Positions 5,593 to 6,857 of a DNA stretch of 6,857 nt are shown here, one piece after another. This DNA comes from an uncultured Plesiomonas sp. GTDB taxonomy: Bacteria > Pseudomonadota > Gammaproteobacteria > Enterobacterales > CAMTGL01. Where the stretch lies: positions 1 to 6,857 of the forward strand of contig CAMTGL010000112.1 in the NCBI GenBank assembly GCA_947071955.1, written 5' to 3'. Within the stretch, counting starts at the first letter, position 1; each line of letters begins with the position of its first letter. A program made the position numbers and the translations under genes. The notes under the pieces were generated by a model. It was not told the origin of the DNA. It did not search any database and worked only from the letters and a program-made list of their open reading frames with translations.

Positions 5593-6719
5593 GAGAGTCT
5601 TTTACATCATTAACCCCAGTGGCCGATAGGCTAAGAGCTTTGAGTTGGGATGATATTCGTCTGCGTCTTTACAGCAAAACGGCTGCTGATGTTGAACGCG
5701 CGCTGACGCGATCTCAGCTTGATTTAGATGATTTTCAAGCACTGATATCACCGGCTGCTGCGCCCTATCTTGAGCGGATGGCGCAGCGGGCGCAGCAAAA
5801 AACAGTGCAACGATTTGGGCGGGCGGTGCAATTGTACATTCCCCTTTATCTCTCGAATTTGTGTGCTAATGAGTGCAGTTATTGCGGGTTTTCGATGAAT
5901 TTACCGATCCGCCGAATGGCACTTAATCCGGCACAAATTGCGCGTGAGGGGCAGGCTATCCGCAGCCGCGGTTATCAGCATTTGCTGCTGGTTTCCGGAG
6001 AGGCAGAGACCAAGGTGGGGATGCCCTATTTTGTGCAGGCTCTGGATCTATTGCGTCCTCACTTTGCCCATTTATCGATGGAGGTACAGCCACTGGATGA
6101 GGCTCAGTACCGTGAGCTGGCCGAACACGGGTTGGATGCCGTGCTGGTGTATCAGGAGACCTATCATCCGGTCAGCTATGCCCTGCACCATCTGAGAGGG
6201 AAGAAAAAAGACTTTCACTGGCGTTTGGAGACACCTGACCGGCTCGGTCGGGCAGGGATCAATAAAATAGGCTTTGGTGCGCTGTTTGGCTTGTCTGACT
6301 GGCGTACTGATGCCTTTTTTGTGGCGCAGCATTTAACCTTGCTAGAGCAGGTGTATTGGCGCAGCCGTTACTCGATCTCTTTTCCACGCCTGCGCCCTTG
6401 TGCTGGCAAAGGGGCTCAACAGTCGGGTATGAGTGAGCGTGAGCTGGTGCAGCTCATTTGTGCCTATCGTTTGTTTAATGATCAGGTTGAGTTGAGTCTG
6501 TCGACCCGTGAGTCGGCACGCTTTCGTGATCAGGTGTTTCCGCTTGGGATCACGGCGATGAGTGCCGAGTCATCAACCCAACCGGGCGGCTATGCCGAGC
6601 AAGATGCACGTTTAGAGCAGTTTAGTATTGATGATAATCGCACGACCGCAGAGGTGGCCGCGGCTATTTTAGCGCGCGGTTATCAGCCAGTCTGGAAAGA
6701 CGGCGAGCACTTACTCTGA
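5589..6719 (+). CDS. thiH: 2-iminoacetate synthase ThiH (tyrosine lyase)
   Basis: ThiH is a radical-SAM enzyme that splits tyrosine into dehydroglycine (2-iminoacetate) and p-cresol. Dehydroglycine is handed to ThiG. The [4Fe-4S] motif CX3CX2C is C92, C96, C99 (CANECSYC), followed by GFS. Other family segments are VSGEAETKVG, MEVQPL, YQETYHP, GLSDWR, FPRLRPC, ELSLSTRES and TQPGGY. Its 376 residues match the usual 377 of E. coli ThiH. The last residues after VWKDGEHLL are shorter than the E. coli tail as I recall it. The start ATGA overlaps the thiG stop, with only a weak GGA upstream, so translation probably depends on coupling to thiG. Its presence, instead of ThiO, implies an oxygen-sensitive tyrosine route typical of enteric bacteria. 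Confidence 0.97.
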   Translation: MRESFTSLTPVADRLRALSWDDIRLRLYSKTAADVERALTRSQLDLDDFQALISPAAAPYLERMAQRAQQKTVQRFGRAVQLYIPLYLSNLCANECSYCGFSMNLPIRRMALNPAQIAREGQAIRSRGYQHLLLVSGEAETKVGMPYFVQALDLLRPHFAHLSMEVQPLDEAQYRELAEHGLDAVLVYQETYHPVSYALHHLRGKKKDFHWRLETPDRLGRAGINKIGFGALFGLSDWRTDAFFVAQHLTLLEQVYWRSRYSISFPRLRPCAGKGAQQSGMSERELVQLICAYRLFNDQVELSLSTRESARFRDQVFPLGITAMSAESSTQPGGYAEQDARLEQFSIDDNRTTAEVAAAILARGYQPVWKDGEHLL

Positions 6720-6752
6720 TAGGTCACGGTTGCGGCCTGTGGTGTTGCTTCT

Positions 6753-6780
6753 GGGGGGATGTGCGGTTGTGCTTCCCCCT
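6753..6780 (+). terminator. Possible terminator hairpin after thiH
   Basis: GGGGGA (6754-6759) pairs with TCCCCC (6774-6779), with a G-T pair outside and possibly two more pairs (6761-6762 with 6771-6772) after a T-T mismatch. It lies 34 nt after the thiH stop, where an operon terminator is expected. Only a broken T-rich tract (TAATTTAAAT) follows, so intrinsic termination would be weak. Confidence 0.45.
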
Positions 6781-6830
6781 AATTTAAATGGGTATTTAAC
6801 CTTATATTCAGCAAGATAGGTTTTCATCCT

Positions 6831-6857
6831 GCTTATATCGCTTATATCGCTTATATC
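6831..6857. repeat. Three tandem copies of 9-bp GCTTATATC at the window edge
   Basis: GCTTATATC occurs at 6831-6839, 6840-6848 and 6849-6857, identical and without spacers. The array is cut by the window end, so its true length is unknown. A near match, CTTATATTC, lies at 6801-6809. The 111 bases after thiH and before the array show no gene. It may be a slippage-type repeat or a repeated protein-binding site. Confidence 0.85.

Noticed and set aside
6782..6789. ATTTAAAT palindrome after thiH
   Set aside because: A short A/T palindrome in an A/T-rich spacer is expected by chance.
6831..6857. Tandem repeats as a CRISPR array or replication iterons
   Set aside because: The units are 9 bp without spacers, and no cas, rep or origin features are visible.

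Overview
The window carries a complete thiamin (vitamin B1) biosynthesis operon, thiC-thiE-thiF-thiS-thiG-thiH, all on the + strand, preceded by a tRNA-Trp gene. The proteins resemble gammaproteobacterial homologues, and the gene order matches that of E. coli. ThiH (tyrosine lyase) is present rather than ThiO (glycine oxidase), which fits an enteric-type pathway. ThiC has terminal extensions and ThiE has an unusual N-terminal domain, so this is not a close E. coli relative. A lineage near the Enterobacterales/Vibrionales border, such as Plesiomonas, is a guess from memory and not a demonstrated placement.

Layout. Bases 2-77 encode tRNA-Trp(CCA), probably the last gene of an rRNA/tRNA transcript entering from the left. 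A textbook intrinsic terminator follows at 127-160. Bases 161-624 hold no confident gene but contain the thi control region: a putative sigma70 promoter (225-252), a TPP riboswitch aptamer (about 257-348), and about 275 nt of structured leader with two inverted repeats. A sequence at 377-382 duplicates the 5' strand of riboswitch stem P1. Six tightly packed genes run from 625 to 6719; their junctions overlap or leave a gap of 4 nt. A G/C hairpin lies at 6753-6780. The window ends inside three perfect tandem copies of a 9-bp unit.

How the genes work together. ThiC makes the pyrimidine HMP-P from AIR. ThiF adenylates the C-terminal glycine of the carrier ThiS, which then receives sulfur as a thiocarboxylate. 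ThiH cleaves tyrosine to dehydroglycine. ThiG joins dehydroglycine, ThiS-borne sulfur and deoxyxylulose phosphate into the thiazole. ThiE couples the pyrimidine and thiazole into thiamin phosphate. The pyrimidine kinase ThiD is not present as an intact gene here. TPP probably feeds back through the leader riboswitch.

I see no new defence or mobile system. The points most worth checking are the roughly 150-residue N-terminal region of ThiE, which looks like a decayed C-terminal half of ThiD; the long leader with a possible P1/anti-P1 switch; the thiG Shine-Dalgarno sequence, which is formed by the ThiS Gly-Gly codons; and the 9-bp repeat array at the right edge.
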